From Bacteroidaceae bacterium (GTDB lineage Bacteria; Bacteroidota; Bacteroidia; Bacteroidales; Bacteroidaceae), in assembly GCA_021443405.1 (NCBI GenBank), contig JABUUA010000005.1, positions 52,297 to 61,103 of the forward strand: a DNA stretch of 8,807 bases, read 5' to 3'. Below, piece after piece: positions 1 through 7,971 of this stretch; positions within the stretch are counted from its first letter, which is position 1, and every line of letters begins with the position of its first letter. Made by a program: the position numbers and the translations under genes. The notes beneath the pieces were generated by a model. It had not been told where the DNA came from and searched no databases. It was given only the letters and a program-made list of their open reading frames with translations.

Positions 1-113
1 TAACCCATCATGGCCGTGTTGAAGACCACCTCGCCGGCAATGGGTTTGTCGTAGCCGAACGACTGACCACGAAACTGCGTGCCGTCGCTCAAAGTTAGTG
101 TTACATTGCGCAT
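1..113 (-). CDS. carA: Carbamoyl-phosphate synthase small subunit, N-terminal fragment (runs off left edge)
   Basis: Only the first 37 complete codons are in the window. The product begins MRNVTLTLSDGTQFRG and continues through GEVVFNTAMMG at residues 28-37, which matches the start of CarA, where the GEVVFNT-x-MxGY block is highly conserved. CarA is the glutaminase subunit of carbamoyl-phosphate synthase. It hydrolyses glutamine through a C-terminal class I amidotransferase domain (outside this window) and passes ammonia to CarB for carbamoyl phosphate, the precursor of pyrimidines and arginine. The ATG at 113-111 is chosen because the CarA homology begins right there. It lies 8 bases after the glmS stop and has no Shine-Dalgarno sequence, only an AT-rich leader. 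That spacing implies cotranscription with glmS. The identification rests on a short segment but the motif is distinctive. Whether carB follows cannot be seen. Confidence 0.88.
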   Translation of the reverse strand, partial: MRNVTLTLSDGTQFRGQSFGYDKPIAGEVVFNTAMMG

Positions 114-121
114 TGTTATCG

Positions 122-1966
122 TTATTCTACGGTTACTGATTTAGCGAGATTGCGGGGCTGGTCCACGTCCTTGCCCTTGCACACGGCGATGTAGTAGGCC
201 AACATCTGCAGTGGAATGGTGGCGAGCAGCGGTTCCAGACATTCTTCCGTGCTGGGAAGTTCGATGGCGGCATCGGCCAACTGACTTACAGTATCGTCGC
301 CCTTGCTCACGATGGCAATGACGCGGGCATGGCGAGCCTTAATCTCTTGGATGTTGCTGAGCACTTTCTCGTAAAGAGCGTTCTGCGTGGCAATCACCAC
401 CACAGGCATCTCCTCGTCGATGAGGGCGATGGGGCCGTGCTTCATTTCCGCGGCGGGATAACCCTCGGCATGGATGTAGGAAATCTCCTTGAGCTTGAGA
501 GCGCCCTCCAGCGCCACGGGATAATTGTAGCCTCTACCCAGATAGAGGAAGTTGCGGGCATAGGTGAAGATGCGAGAGATGTCGCGAATCTTCTCGCCTT
601 GTTCAAGCAATTCCTGCATTTTGTCCGGAATTTCATTGAGCGCCGCAATGACGCGGACATATTCTTCCTCGCTCACCGTGCCGCGCTCCCAAGCCAGCGC
701 GAGGGCCAGCATGGCGAGAACCGTCACCTGTCCCGTGAAGGCTTTGGTGGAAGCAACGCCTATTTCGGGACCCACATGGATGTAACTGCCCGTGTGGGTG
801 GCGCGCGGAATGCTGGCGCCGATGGCGTTGCAGATGCCATAGACAAAGGCACCGCGCTCGCGGGCCAGTTCTATCGCAGCCAGGGTGTCGGCCGTCTCGC
901 CCGACTGCGACAGGGCGATGACCACGTCGTGCTCTGAGATTACGGGGTTGCTGTAGCGAAATTCGCTGGCATACTCCACCTGAACGGGCAACTGGCAGTA
1001 CTGCTCTATGAGTTGTTTGCCAATCAATCCGGCGTGCCAACTGGTTCCGCAGGCCACAATGATGATGCGACGCGCCTTCGTCAAGCGCTCCTTGTGGTCG
1101 ATGATGGCCGAGAGTGCAATATGGTTGGCCTCGGAATTGATGCGGCCTCTCACGCAGTCGCGCAGACAGTCGGGCTGTTCGTAGATTTCCTTCAGCATGA
1201 AATGCGGGAAACCTCCCTTTTCAATCTGCGCGAGATTCAAGTTGACGCGCGTGATGTCGTGCTCCACTTTCTCGTTATAGAAGTCCACGACCTCCACGTC
1301 GTGACCGCGTCGGATGACGGCGACGTCCTGGTCGTTGAGGTAAATCACGCGGTCGGTGTACTCGATGATGGGGCTGGCATCGCTGCCGAGAAAGAACTCT
1401 TCGTCGCCGATGCCCACCACCAGCGGACTGCTTTTGCGGGCGGCAATGAGCACGTCGGGGTTATTCTTGTCGAGCACAGCAATGGCGTAAGCACCAATGA
1501 CCGTGTGAAGGGCAATGCGCACGGCCGTGAGCAAGTCCACTTGACGGGTCGTCTGCACGTAATCAATGAGTTGAACGAGCACTTCCGTATCGGTCTGACT
1601 GTGGAAGACAACGCCTTTCGCCTCCAACTGCCGCTTGATGACGGCGTAATTTTCTATAATTCCGTTGTGGATGATGGCCAGATTGCCGGAGTTCGCCACA
1701 TGGGGATGTGCGTTCGTGCTGTTGGGCTCGCCGTGCGTGGCCCAGCGTGTGTGGGCGATGCCCACCGTTCCACCGGCGTTCTTGTCGGCAACATAAGCCT
1801 CCAAGTCAGCCACCTTTCCCTTGGTTTTATATACTCGCAGGTCGCCTTGCTCGTCAAGCAAAGCGACACCTGCACTATCGTATCCGCGGTATTCCAACCG
1901 CTTCAGTCCTTTGATGAGGATGGGGTAAGCGTCCCTCTTACCCAAGTATCCCACTATTCCACACAT
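122..1966 (-). CDS. glmS: Glutamine--fructose-6-phosphate aminotransferase (isomerizing), complete
   Basis: This 614-residue cytosolic enzyme makes glucosamine 6-phosphate from fructose 6-phosphate and glutamine, the first step towards UDP-GlcNAc for peptidoglycan and lipid A. The N-terminal class II (Ntn) amidotransferase domain covers about residues 2-240. Its nucleophile Cys2 follows the initiator Met (MCGIVGY), with HTRWATHG at 72-79 and the oxyanion residues Asn101-Gly102. Two sugar-phosphate isomerase (SIS) domains fill roughly 290-614. SQSGET at 353-358 binds the sugar phosphate. Lys491, Glu494, His510 and Lys609 correspond, with a constant offset of 6, to E. coli Lys485, Glu488, His504 and Lys603. 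The C-terminal PRNLAKSVTVE is the family's standard ending. Length is normal (E. coli 609), and no catalytic residue I checked is missing. It starts 37 bases after gltD. That gap is too short for a glmS ribozyme, so control by that route is unlikely here. Confidence 0.98.
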   Translation of the reverse strand: MCGIVGYLGKRDAYPILIKGLKRLEYRGYDSAGVALLDEQGDLRVYKTKGKVADLEAYVADKNAGGTVGIAHTRWATHGEPNSTNAHPHVANSGNLAIIHNGIIENYAVIKRQLEAKGVVFHSQTDTEVLVQLIDYVQTTRQVDLLTAVRIALHTVIGAYAIAVLDKNNPDVLIAARKSSPLVVGIGDEEFFLGSDASPIIEYTDRVIYLNDQDVAVIRRGHDVEVVDFYNEKVEHDITRVNLNLAQIEKGGFPHFMLKEIYEQPDCLRDCVRGRINSEANHIALSAIIDHKERLTKARRIIIVACGTSWHAGLIGKQLIEQYCQLPVQVEYASEFRYSNPVISEHDVVIALSQSGETADTLAAIELARERGAFVYGICNAIGASIPRATHTGSYIHVGPEIGVASTKAFTGQVTVLAMLALALAWERGTVSEEEYVRVIAALNEIPDKMQELLEQGEKIRDISRIFTYARNFLYLGRGYNYPVALEGALKLKEISYIHAEGYPAAEMKHGPIALIDEEMPVVVIATQNALYEKVLSNIQEIKARHARVIAIVSKGDDTVSQLADAAIELPSTEECLEPLLATIPLQMLAYYIAVCKGKDVDQPRNLAKSVTVE

Positions 1967-2003
1967 GGTTGTTCAGTTGTGTATTTCTAATCGAAAAAAC
2001 CAA

Positions 2004-3326
2004 TTATAAAGATTGTAAGTAATCATTCACTTGCGCGGCCGCATCACGTCCGCTGGCCATGGCGCGCACCACCAGCGAAGCGCCGTTGGCGGCATCGCCG
2101 CAGACAAACACGTTGTCGGGCAGTTCGGGGTGCTGCGGCTTCAGGAAACCCATGGCGAGCAGGCAGATTTCGCACTTGATGACCTCGGGTTCTCCAGCCT
2201 CCACCATCAGCGGACGACCGCCGTCGGGATTGGGCTTCCAGTCGATGGGCTGCACGCATACGCCAGTCAGACGCCCGTCCTCACCCAAGAATTCCAGGGT
2301 GTTGATGTTCCAACGCCGTGTGCATCCTTCCTCGTGCGACGACGTGGTCTTGAGCACACGCGGGAAAGTGGGCCACGGGTTCTGTGGGTCCTCGGGACCT
2401 TCCACGGGTCGTGGCATGATTTCTATCTGCGTCACGCTCTTGCAACCTTGGCGATGGGCCGTTCCTATGCAGTCGCTTCCCGTGTCGCCACCGCCAATCA
2501 CCAGCACATCCTTGCCCTTGCAGGTCACGCGTTCCTCTTTAGAAAACTCCATGCCGGCCAGCACGCGGTTCTGCTGAGCCAGCAGTTCCAAGGCCAAATG
2601 AACGCCCTTGAGGTCACGGCCGGGTGCTGTCAGGTCGCGGGCCGTGGGGGTTCCGGTGGCGAGGACCACGGCGTCGAAAGTCGAGAGAGCTGACACGTCG
2701 GTGATTTCCTGCCCGTATTGGAACTCTATCCCCTCCTCGACCAACTGCTTGATGCGGCGGTCGATGACGGTTTTGTTCAACTTAAAGTTGGGGATTCCGT
2801 AGCGGAGCAGACCGCCGCCGGCCTCGTTCTTGTCGAACACCGTCACGAGATAGCCCATGCGGTTCAGGCGGTTGGCGGCCACAAGACCGGCCGGACCGGC
2901 GCCGACGACCGCCACGCGCTTTCCTTTTCGCTGGTACTGCTGCGGCTGTATCCACTCCTCACGCCATGCGGCCTCGGTGATGGCGGCCTCGTTTTCGCGG
3001 TTGGTGGTGGGAGCGTGGTCGGTAAGATTGTGGACACACGCCTTCTCGCACAGGGCGGGACAGATGCGTCCCGTGAACTCGGGAAAATCGTTCGTGTCGT
3101 TGAGCAAGCGGTAAGCTCGCTTCCAGTCGCCTTTCGCGAGGGCGGCGTTCCACTCCGGCATTTTGTTACCGAGCGGACAAGCCCAATGGCAGAAGGGAAT
3201 GCCGCAGTCCATACAGCGCGAGGCCTGCAACTTGCGGTCGTGGCTGTTGAGCGTCTGCTCCACTTCGCCGAAGTCAAGTATTCTATCGTGTATCGGGCGA
3301 TAACCCGCTTCTTTACGTTCAATCAT
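2004..3326 (-). CDS. gltD: Glutamate synthase (NADPH) small subunit
   Basis: The 440-residue beta subunit of glutamate synthase takes electrons from NAD(P)H onto FAD and passes them through Fe-S clusters to GltB. Two N-terminal cysteine groups are seen: Cys38, 41, 46, 50 and Cys89, 93, 97. Both resemble the cluster-binding region shared with dihydropyrimidine dehydrogenase and similar subunits. The FAD Rossmann motif GAGPAG is at 142-147 and the pyridine-nucleotide motif GGGDTG at 278-283. A GD motif of the C-terminal FAD-binding segment is at 410-411, followed by the conserved SLVVRAM block. The protein is shorter than E. coli GltD (about 472). The segment between GFLKPQHPE (393-401) and NVFVCGD (405-411) is very short, where many family members carry roughly 25-30 more residues. 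The start ATG is 4 bases after the gltB stop, which suggests translational coupling and equal production of the two subunits. NADPH rather than NADH preference is assumed from the bacterial family. Confidence 0.96.
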   Translation of the reverse strand: MIERKEAGYRPIHDRILDFGEVEQTLNSHDRKLQASRCMDCGIPFCHWACPLGNKMPEWNAALAKGDWKRAYRLLNDTNDFPEFTGRICPALCEKACVHNLTDHAPTTNRENEAAITEAAWREEWIQPQQYQRKGKRVAVVGAGPAGLVAANRLNRMGYLVTVFDKNEAGGGLLRYGIPNFKLNKTVIDRRIKQLVEEGIEFQYGQEITDVSALSTFDAVVLATGTPTARDLTAPGRDLKGVHLALELLAQQNRVLAGMEFSKEERVTCKGKDVLVIGGGDTGSDCIGTAHRQGCKSVTQIEIMPRPVEGPEDPQNPWPTFPRVLKTTSSHEEGCTRRWNINTLEFLGEDGRLTGVCVQPIDWKPNPDGGRPLMVEAGEPEVIKCEICLLAMGFLKPQHPELPDNVFVCGDAANGASLVVRAMASGRDAAAQVNDYLQSL

Positions 3327-3330
3327 CGTG

Positions 3331-6300
3331 TCAACTGTTAATGATTTGCATATTGGCTATCTTCTCTTGCAACTGTCGCATCTTTTCTTCCTGCAGCACG
3401 CGCTTGTACTCGATGGGGACCACTTGTATGAAGTCCTCAACATACTGGTTCCAGTCGTCCAGCATCTTGCGTGCCAGCGCGCTGCCCGTGTAGAGGTAAT
3501 GCTGGCGGATGAGTTCGTGCAACTCCTTGCGAGCCGAGGCTTCCTCCACGAGGTTAATCTCCACTTGGTCCATATTGCAGAAGTAGTCGAAATTGTGCTG
3601 CTTGTCCCACACATAGGCGACACCGCCCGACATACCGGCGGCGAAGTTGCGACCCGTCTGGCCGAGCACGACCACACGACCGCCCGTCATATACTCACAG
3701 CAATGGTCGCCGGCGCCCTCAATAACGGCGATGGCACCCGAGTTGCGCACGCCGAAACGTTCGCCCACCCGGCCGTTGACGTAGAGTTCACCCGACGTTG
3801 CACCGTAGAGTCCCGTGTTGCCGGCAATGATATTGTCCTCGGCCACGAAGTCGGAATTACTGCGAGCTGGCGGCAGGATGGAGATGCGTCCGCCCGAGAG
3901 ACCTTTTCCGAAGTAGTCGTTGGTCTCGCCTTCGAGCTTCAGGTTCATGCCGTTTACAGCAAAAGCACCGAACGACTGACCGGCCGAGCCCTTGAACTTG
4001 ATGTTGATGGTGGAGTCGGGCAGACCGGCTTCGCCATATTTCTTGGCAATCACACCCGCCAACATGGTGCCCACCGCGCGGTCGGTGTTCTTGATGGTGT
4101 AGTCGAGACTGATTTCTTCGCCAGACGCGATGGCGCGCTCACTGGCCCGAATGATTTCCTCGTCCTTCACGCCCTGCACGCGAGTGTAGGGACTGCCGTC
4201 CCAGTGAAGCGGACCTCCCTGCTCTTGGTGGAGCAGACGACTGAAGTCGATGGTGCCTTGCTTGGTGTTTTTGTCGGCAGCATGTACCTCGATGAGGTCG
4301 GTGCGACCGATGATTTCCTCCAGTCGGTGTACGCCCAACTCTGCCAGATACTCACGCGTCTGCTGGGCGAGGAAGGTGAAGAAGTTGACCACGTACTCGG
4401 CGCGACCGCGGAACTTGGCCCGCAAGGCCTCGTCCTGTGTGGCCACACCCACGGGACACGTGTTGGTGTTGCACTTGCGCATCATGAGACAGCCCAGCAC
4501 GATGAGGGGCAGTGTGCCAAAAGAAAACTCGTCGGCACCGAGCATCGCCATCAGGATGACGTCGTGCGCGGTCTTCAACTGCCCATCGGTCTGCAGGCGC
4601 ACCTGCGAACGCAGCCCGTTGAGAACCAATGTCTGCTGCGTCTCGGCCAAACCAATCTCGGGAGAGATGCCGGCAAAGCGCATCGACGAGGCGGGACTTG
4701 CTCCCGTACCACCCTCGGCACCCGAGATGACGATGAGATCGGCCTTGGCCTTGGCCACGCCTGCGGCAATGGTGCCCACACCGCTCTCCGCCACGAGCTT
4801 CACGCTCACGGCAGCGGTGGGATTGATATTCTTGAGGTCGAAAATCAGCTGAGCAAGGTCCTCGATGGAATAAATATCGTGGTGAGGCGGTGGTGAGATG
4901 AGGGTGATGCCGGGGATGGCGTTGCGCGTCTTGGCGATAATCTTGTTCACCTTGAAGCCGGGCAACTGTCCGCCCTCGCCGGGCTTGGCTCCTTGCGCCA
5001 CCTTGATTTGTATTTCTTCGGCGTTCACCAGATACTCGGCCGTCACGCCAAAGCGACCCGACGCTATCTGCTTGGTCTTGCTCGACAGGCTCACGCCGTC
5101 CACCTCCTGGTGGTAACGTGCGTTGTCCTCGCCGCCTTCACCGGTGTTGCTGCGGGTGCCCAGACGGTTCATGGCCAGACAAAGGGCTTCATGCGCCTCG
5201 ATGCTGAGGGCACCGAACGACATGGCACCGGTGACGAAATGCTTGACAATGCTCTCCACGGGCTCTACCTCGTCAATCGGGGTGGGCGTGGCGGCACGAC
5301 GGAAATCCATGTAATCGCGCAGGAAGATAGGCTTCTCCTTGCTATCGACACTGGCGGACCACTCCTTGAATTTCTTATACGACCCCAGACGAGTGGCCAG
5401 TTGCAACTGGGTGATGGTCTCGGGCGTCCAGGCGTGGTCGATGCCGTCACGACGCCATGAGAAGAGGCCGTTGTTCTTCAGAATACCGAGTTCGGGGGCA
5501 TAGCCTTCGTCGTGCAGGGCGATGTACTCGCGCGAAATGTCGCGCAACCCAATGCCTCCGATGGTGCTGATGTCAGTGCCGAAGTACTTCTTCAGCAGGC
5601 CTTCGCTCAGACCGACCGACTCGAAAATCTTGGCGCCACGGTAGGAACGGATGGTGGAAATACCCATCTTGGACATGATTTTCTTCAGTCCCTTGTCCAC
5701 GGCCTTTATGTAATTCTTTTCGGCCGTGGCGTATTCCTCCTGAATCTGGTGGGTGGCCACCAAGCGGTCGAGCACGGCAAAGGTCATGTAGGGGCAGATG
5801 GCGCTGGCACCGTAGCCGAGCAACAGGGCGGCGTGCATCACCTCACGAATCTCACCGCTCTCCACGACAAGGGCTGTCTGCACGCGCTTGCCCACGCTGA
5901 TGAGGTAGTGATGCACGGCACTCACGGCGAGCAACGAGGGCACGGCGGCATGCGTCGCGTCGATGTCACGGTCGGTAAGTACGATGTAGTTCACACCGTC
6001 GTCCACACTTTCCTCAGCCAACTTGCAGAGGTTGTCCAGCGCCGCACGCAGACCGCTCTCGCCACGACTGATTTCGAACAGCATGGGCAGCTTCGTTGTC
6101 TTAAAGCCTTTGTATCGGATATTGCAGAGAATATCCAACTCCGTATTGGTGAGCACGGGCTGGGGCAGGCGCACCATCTTGCAGTTCGACTCGTCGGGCG
6201 TGAGAATGCCTGAGCCGACGCGACCGATGTACTCCGTGAGCGACATCACCAATTCCTCGCGAATGGGGTCGATAGCAGGGTTGGTGACCTGTGCAAACTG

Positions 6301-7860
6301 CTGTCGGAAGTAGTTGAAGAGCACCTGCGGACGGTCGCTGATGACGGCGAGCGGGGTGTCGTTACCCATGGCTGCCACGGGTTCCTGCCCCTGTGTGCAC
6401 ATGGGCACCAGCGTGCGGTCGATGTCCTCCTGGCCGAAACCGAAGGCGCGTAGGCGACGCTCGTAATCGGGCACCGCGTTGTCCACCTTTCGGCCCGACT
6501 TCAACTTCTCCAACTGTATGCGGTTGGTGCTGAGCCATTGGCGATAAGGATGCTCGTTGGCGAGCCGCTCCTTGATTTCGCCGTCGTAGTAAATCTTTCC
6601 CTCCTCGGTGTCGATGAGCAGAATCTTACCGGGCTGCAAGCGCCCTTTCTGCACCACGTCGCTGGGTTCGAAGTCCATGACGCCGACCTCCGAAGCCACA
6701 ATCATCATGCCTTGTTTCGTGATGGTGTAGCGACTGGGGCGCAGTCCGTTGCGGTCGAGCATGCCGCCCGCGAAGCGACCATCGCTGAACATGAGCGCGG
6801 CGGGACCGTCCCAAGGCTCCATGAGGATGGAGTAGTATTCGTAAAAGGCCTTGAGGTCTTCGGATATCGGATTCTTGTCGTTGAACGACTCGGGCACCAG
6901 TATGGCCATGGCCTGAGGCAGCGAAAGACCGCTCATCACCAGGAACTCGAACACGTTGTCCAGCGACGCCGAGTCGCTCATGTTCTCCTCCACAATCGGG
7001 CGTATCTCGCGGATGTCGCCCAGCGCCTCGCTCGAGAGCACGCTCTCACGGGCCTTCATCCAACCCCGGTTGCCGCGCACGGTGTTGATTTCACCGTTGT
7101 GGCAGAGGAAACGGAACGGTTGTGCCAACTTCCACTTGGGGAAGGTGTTGGTGGAGAAGCGGGAATGCACAAGGGCGAGACCCGAGGTGAAGTAGGGGTT
7201 TGATAGGTCGGGGAAGAAGCGGCGCAACTGTCCGCTCGTGAGCATACCTTTATATATAATGTCGCGGCACGAGAGACTGCAGATGTAGAAGTCCTCGTCG
7301 GCGACACGATTTTCAATACGTTTGCGCACCTTGTAAAGGATGCGGTCGAAGTGGGGCACAGCGTCGTCGGCCACGCCGGTCACGAACACCTGCTTGATGT
7401 CGGGCTGCACTTCACGGGCGCCCACGCCGGGAACGTCGTCGCACACAGGCACGCAGCGCAGGTGCATCAGCGAGAGCCCCTCGCGCTCTATCTCCTCTAT
7501 CATCACGGAGAGGATGGCGCTCTGACGCTGTTCGTCGCGCGGCAGGAACACGAGACCCGTGCCGTAACGCCCCTTCTCGGGGACAGGGATGCCTTGCAGC
7601 AGGATGAACTCGTGCGGAATCTGCAGCAGAATGCCCGCACCGTCGCCCGTCTTGTCGCGGGTCTCGGCGCCACGGTGCTCCATGTTCTCCAGCACGCGCA
7701 GGGCATTGTCCACCAGTTCGTGGCTCTTGTTGCCGTGTATGTTCACCACCATGCCCACGCCGCACGCGTCGTGCTCGTAGCTGGCCGAGTAGAGTCCTGC
7801 CCCACTCTGGGCCTTCCTCGCTGGCGCGAGAGCGGTGATGTTGCTGTTGTGTGATGTCAT
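3331..7860 (-). CDS. gltB: Glutamate synthase (NADPH) large subunit
   Basis: This 1509-residue alpha subunit makes glutamate from 2-oxoglutarate and glutamine amide nitrogen. The class II amidotransferase domain starts at Cys33 in YEHDACGVG, so the first 32 residues should be a propeptide that is cleaved off to expose the nucleophile. HSRFSTNTFP lies near 231 and the oxyanion Asn255-Gly256 in HNGEINT. A central linker domain precedes the FMN-binding barrel (about 800-1200), with GEGGEDNARYH near 903 and SGAEGGTGASP near 1045. The 3Fe-4S ligands are Cys1124, Cys1130 and Cys1135 (C-x5-C-x4-C, followed by PVGVATQ). A Gly-rich beta-helix domain (about 1285-1420) closes the protein. Length is typical of the bacterial enzyme. 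An upstream in-frame GTG at 7908 would add 16 residues, but it lies inside a predicted hairpin. The ATG at 7860, with an A-rich leader and no Shine-Dalgarno, is preferred. Confidence 0.97.
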   Translation of the reverse strand: MTSHNSNITALAPARKAQSGAGLYSASYEHDACGVGMVVNIHGNKSHELVDNALRVLENMEHRGAETRDKTGDGAGILLQIPHEFILLQGIPVPEKGRYGTGLVFLPRDEQRQSAILSVMIEEIEREGLSLMHLRCVPVCDDVPGVGAREVQPDIKQVFVTGVADDAVPHFDRILYKVRKRIENRVADEDFYICSLSCRDIIYKGMLTSGQLRRFFPDLSNPYFTSGLALVHSRFSTNTFPKWKLAQPFRFLCHNGEINTVRGNRGWMKARESVLSSEALGDIREIRPIVEENMSDSASLDNVFEFLVMSGLSLPQAMAILVPESFNDKNPISEDLKAFYEYYSILMEPWDGPAALMFSDGRFAGGMLDRNGLRPSRYTITKQGMMIVASEVGVMDFEPSDVVQKGRLQPGKILLIDTEEGKIYYDGEIKERLANEHPYRQWLSTNRIQLEKLKSGRKVDNAVPDYERRLRAFGFGQEDIDRTLVPMCTQGQEPVAAMGNDTPLAVISDRPQVLFNYFRQQFAQVTNPAIDPIREELVMSLTEYIGRVGSGILTPDESNCKMVRLPQPVLTNTELDILCNIRYKGFKTTKLPMLFEISRGESGLRAALDNLCKLAEESVDDGVNYIVLTDRDIDATHAAVPSLLAVSAVHHYLISVGKRVQTALVVESGEIREVMHAALLLGYGASAICPYMTFAVLDRLVATHQIQEEYATAEKNYIKAVDKGLKKIMSKMGISTIRSYRGAKIFESVGLSEGLLKKYFGTDISTIGGIGLRDISREYIALHDEGYAPELGILKNNGLFSWRRDGIDHAWTPETITQLQLATRLGSYKKFKEWSASVDSKEKPIFLRDYMDFRRAATPTPIDEVEPVESIVKHFVTGAMSFGALSIEAHEALCLAMNRLGTRSNTGEGGEDNARYHQEVDGVSLSSKTKQIASGRFGVTAEYLVNAEEIQIKVAQGAKPGEGGQLPGFKVNKIIAKTRNAIPGITLISPPPHHDIYSIEDLAQLIFDLKNINPTAAVSVKLVAESGVGTIAAGVAKAKADLIVISGAEGGTGASPASSMRFAGISPEIGLAETQQTLVLNGLRSQVRLQTDGQLKTAHDVILMAMLGADEFSFGTLPLIVLGCLMMRKCNTNTCPVGVATQDEALRAKFRGRAEYVVNFFTFLAQQTREYLAELGVHRLEEIIGRTDLIEVHAADKNTKQGTIDFSRLLHQEQGGPLHWDGSPYTRVQGVKDEEIIRASERAIASGEEISLDYTIKNTDRAVGTMLAGVIAKKYGEAGLPDSTINIKFKGSAGQSFGAFAVNGMNLKLEGETNDYFGKGLSGGRISILPPARSNSDFVAEDNIIAGNTGLYGATSGELYVNGRVGERFGVRNSGAIAVIEGAGDHCCEYMTGGRVVVLGQTGRNFAAGMSGGVAYVWDKQHNFDYFCNMDQVEINLVEEASARKELHELIRQHYLYTGSALARKMLDDWNQYVEDFIQVVPIEYKRVLQEEKMRQLQEKIANMQIINS

Positions 7861-7902
7861 ATATCTGTTCTGTTTTTGGTTCGTAACTCTGTTCTCACTA
7901 TT

Positions 7903-7936
7903 CACCACCCTACCCCCTAATCAGGGGAGGGCGGTG
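7903..7936 (-). repeat. Imperfect inverted repeat (hairpin) in the glnN-gltB spacer
   Basis: Read on the minus strand, 7936-7924 pairs with 7917-7903 around a 6-base loop TGATTA (7923-7918). The arms give about 13 base pairs: CCCC/GGGG, a U-G wobble, a two-base UA bulge on the 3' arm (7912-7911), CCC/GGG, a G-U wobble, then CC/GG, A-U and C-G. The two wobbles work only in minus-strand RNA; in plus-strand RNA they would be C-A mismatches. This points to a structure in the gltB leader. No U-run follows, so it does not look like an intrinsic terminator. The C-rich/G-rich composition recalls short palindromic repeats dispersed in Bacteroidota genomes. That resemblance is from memory and is not shown by this window, which has a single copy. 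Confidence 0.6.
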
Positions 7937-7948
7937 GAAGGTTTGCTT

Positions 7949-7964
7949 ACACCCAGTCGGGTGT
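7949..7964 (-). promoter_or_regulatory. Short perfect GC-rich hairpin just after glnN
   Basis: Minus-strand 7964-7959 (ACACCC) pairs perfectly with 7954-7949 (GGGTGT) around the tetraloop GACT. It begins 7 bases after the glnN stop codon. The sequence after it (AAGCAAACC) has no T-run, so it is not a classical intrinsic terminator. It could protect the 3' end of a processed glnN message, or act as a weak attenuator together with the larger hairpin 12 bases further on. The pairing is directly visible; the role is inferred. Confidence 0.45.
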
Positions 7965-7971
7965 GCTATGG

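Noticed and set aside
1013..1990. A 325-codon plus-strand frame opposite glmS, and similar ones at 329-937, 2031-2693, 2718-3341, 5512-6213 and 6538-7203
   Set aside because: Those I checked (opposite glmS and gltD) show the same codon-aligned antisense effect as above; none has recognisable domains and the genuine genes on the minus strand are intact.
1967..2003. Possible glmS ribozyme, terminator or internal promoter between gltD and glmS
   Set aside because: The gap is only 37 bases, too short for a glmS ribozyme. It has a T6 run but no GC-rich stem before it, and no TAnnTTTG-type Bacteroidota promoter box could be found.
3328..4896. A 522-codon open reading frame on the plus strand opposite gltB
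   Set aside because: It is codon-aligned with gltB on the opposite strand, so its stops would require TTA, CTA or TCA codons in gltB, which this GC-rich codon usage avoids. The product is rich in His, Val and Asp, has no recognisable motif, and lies over a highly conserved part of GltB.
7249..7260. AT-rich patch with a TATATAAT-like string inside gltB
   Set aside because: It encodes part of the GltB segment DIIYKGM and has no matching upstream box on either strand. It is explained as coding sequence with an unusual ATA codon.
7861..7971. A promoter for gltB within the glnN-gltB spacer
   Set aside because: No convincing TTTG / TAnnTTTG pair is visible on the minus strand. A weak or activator-dependent promoter cannot be excluded by eye.
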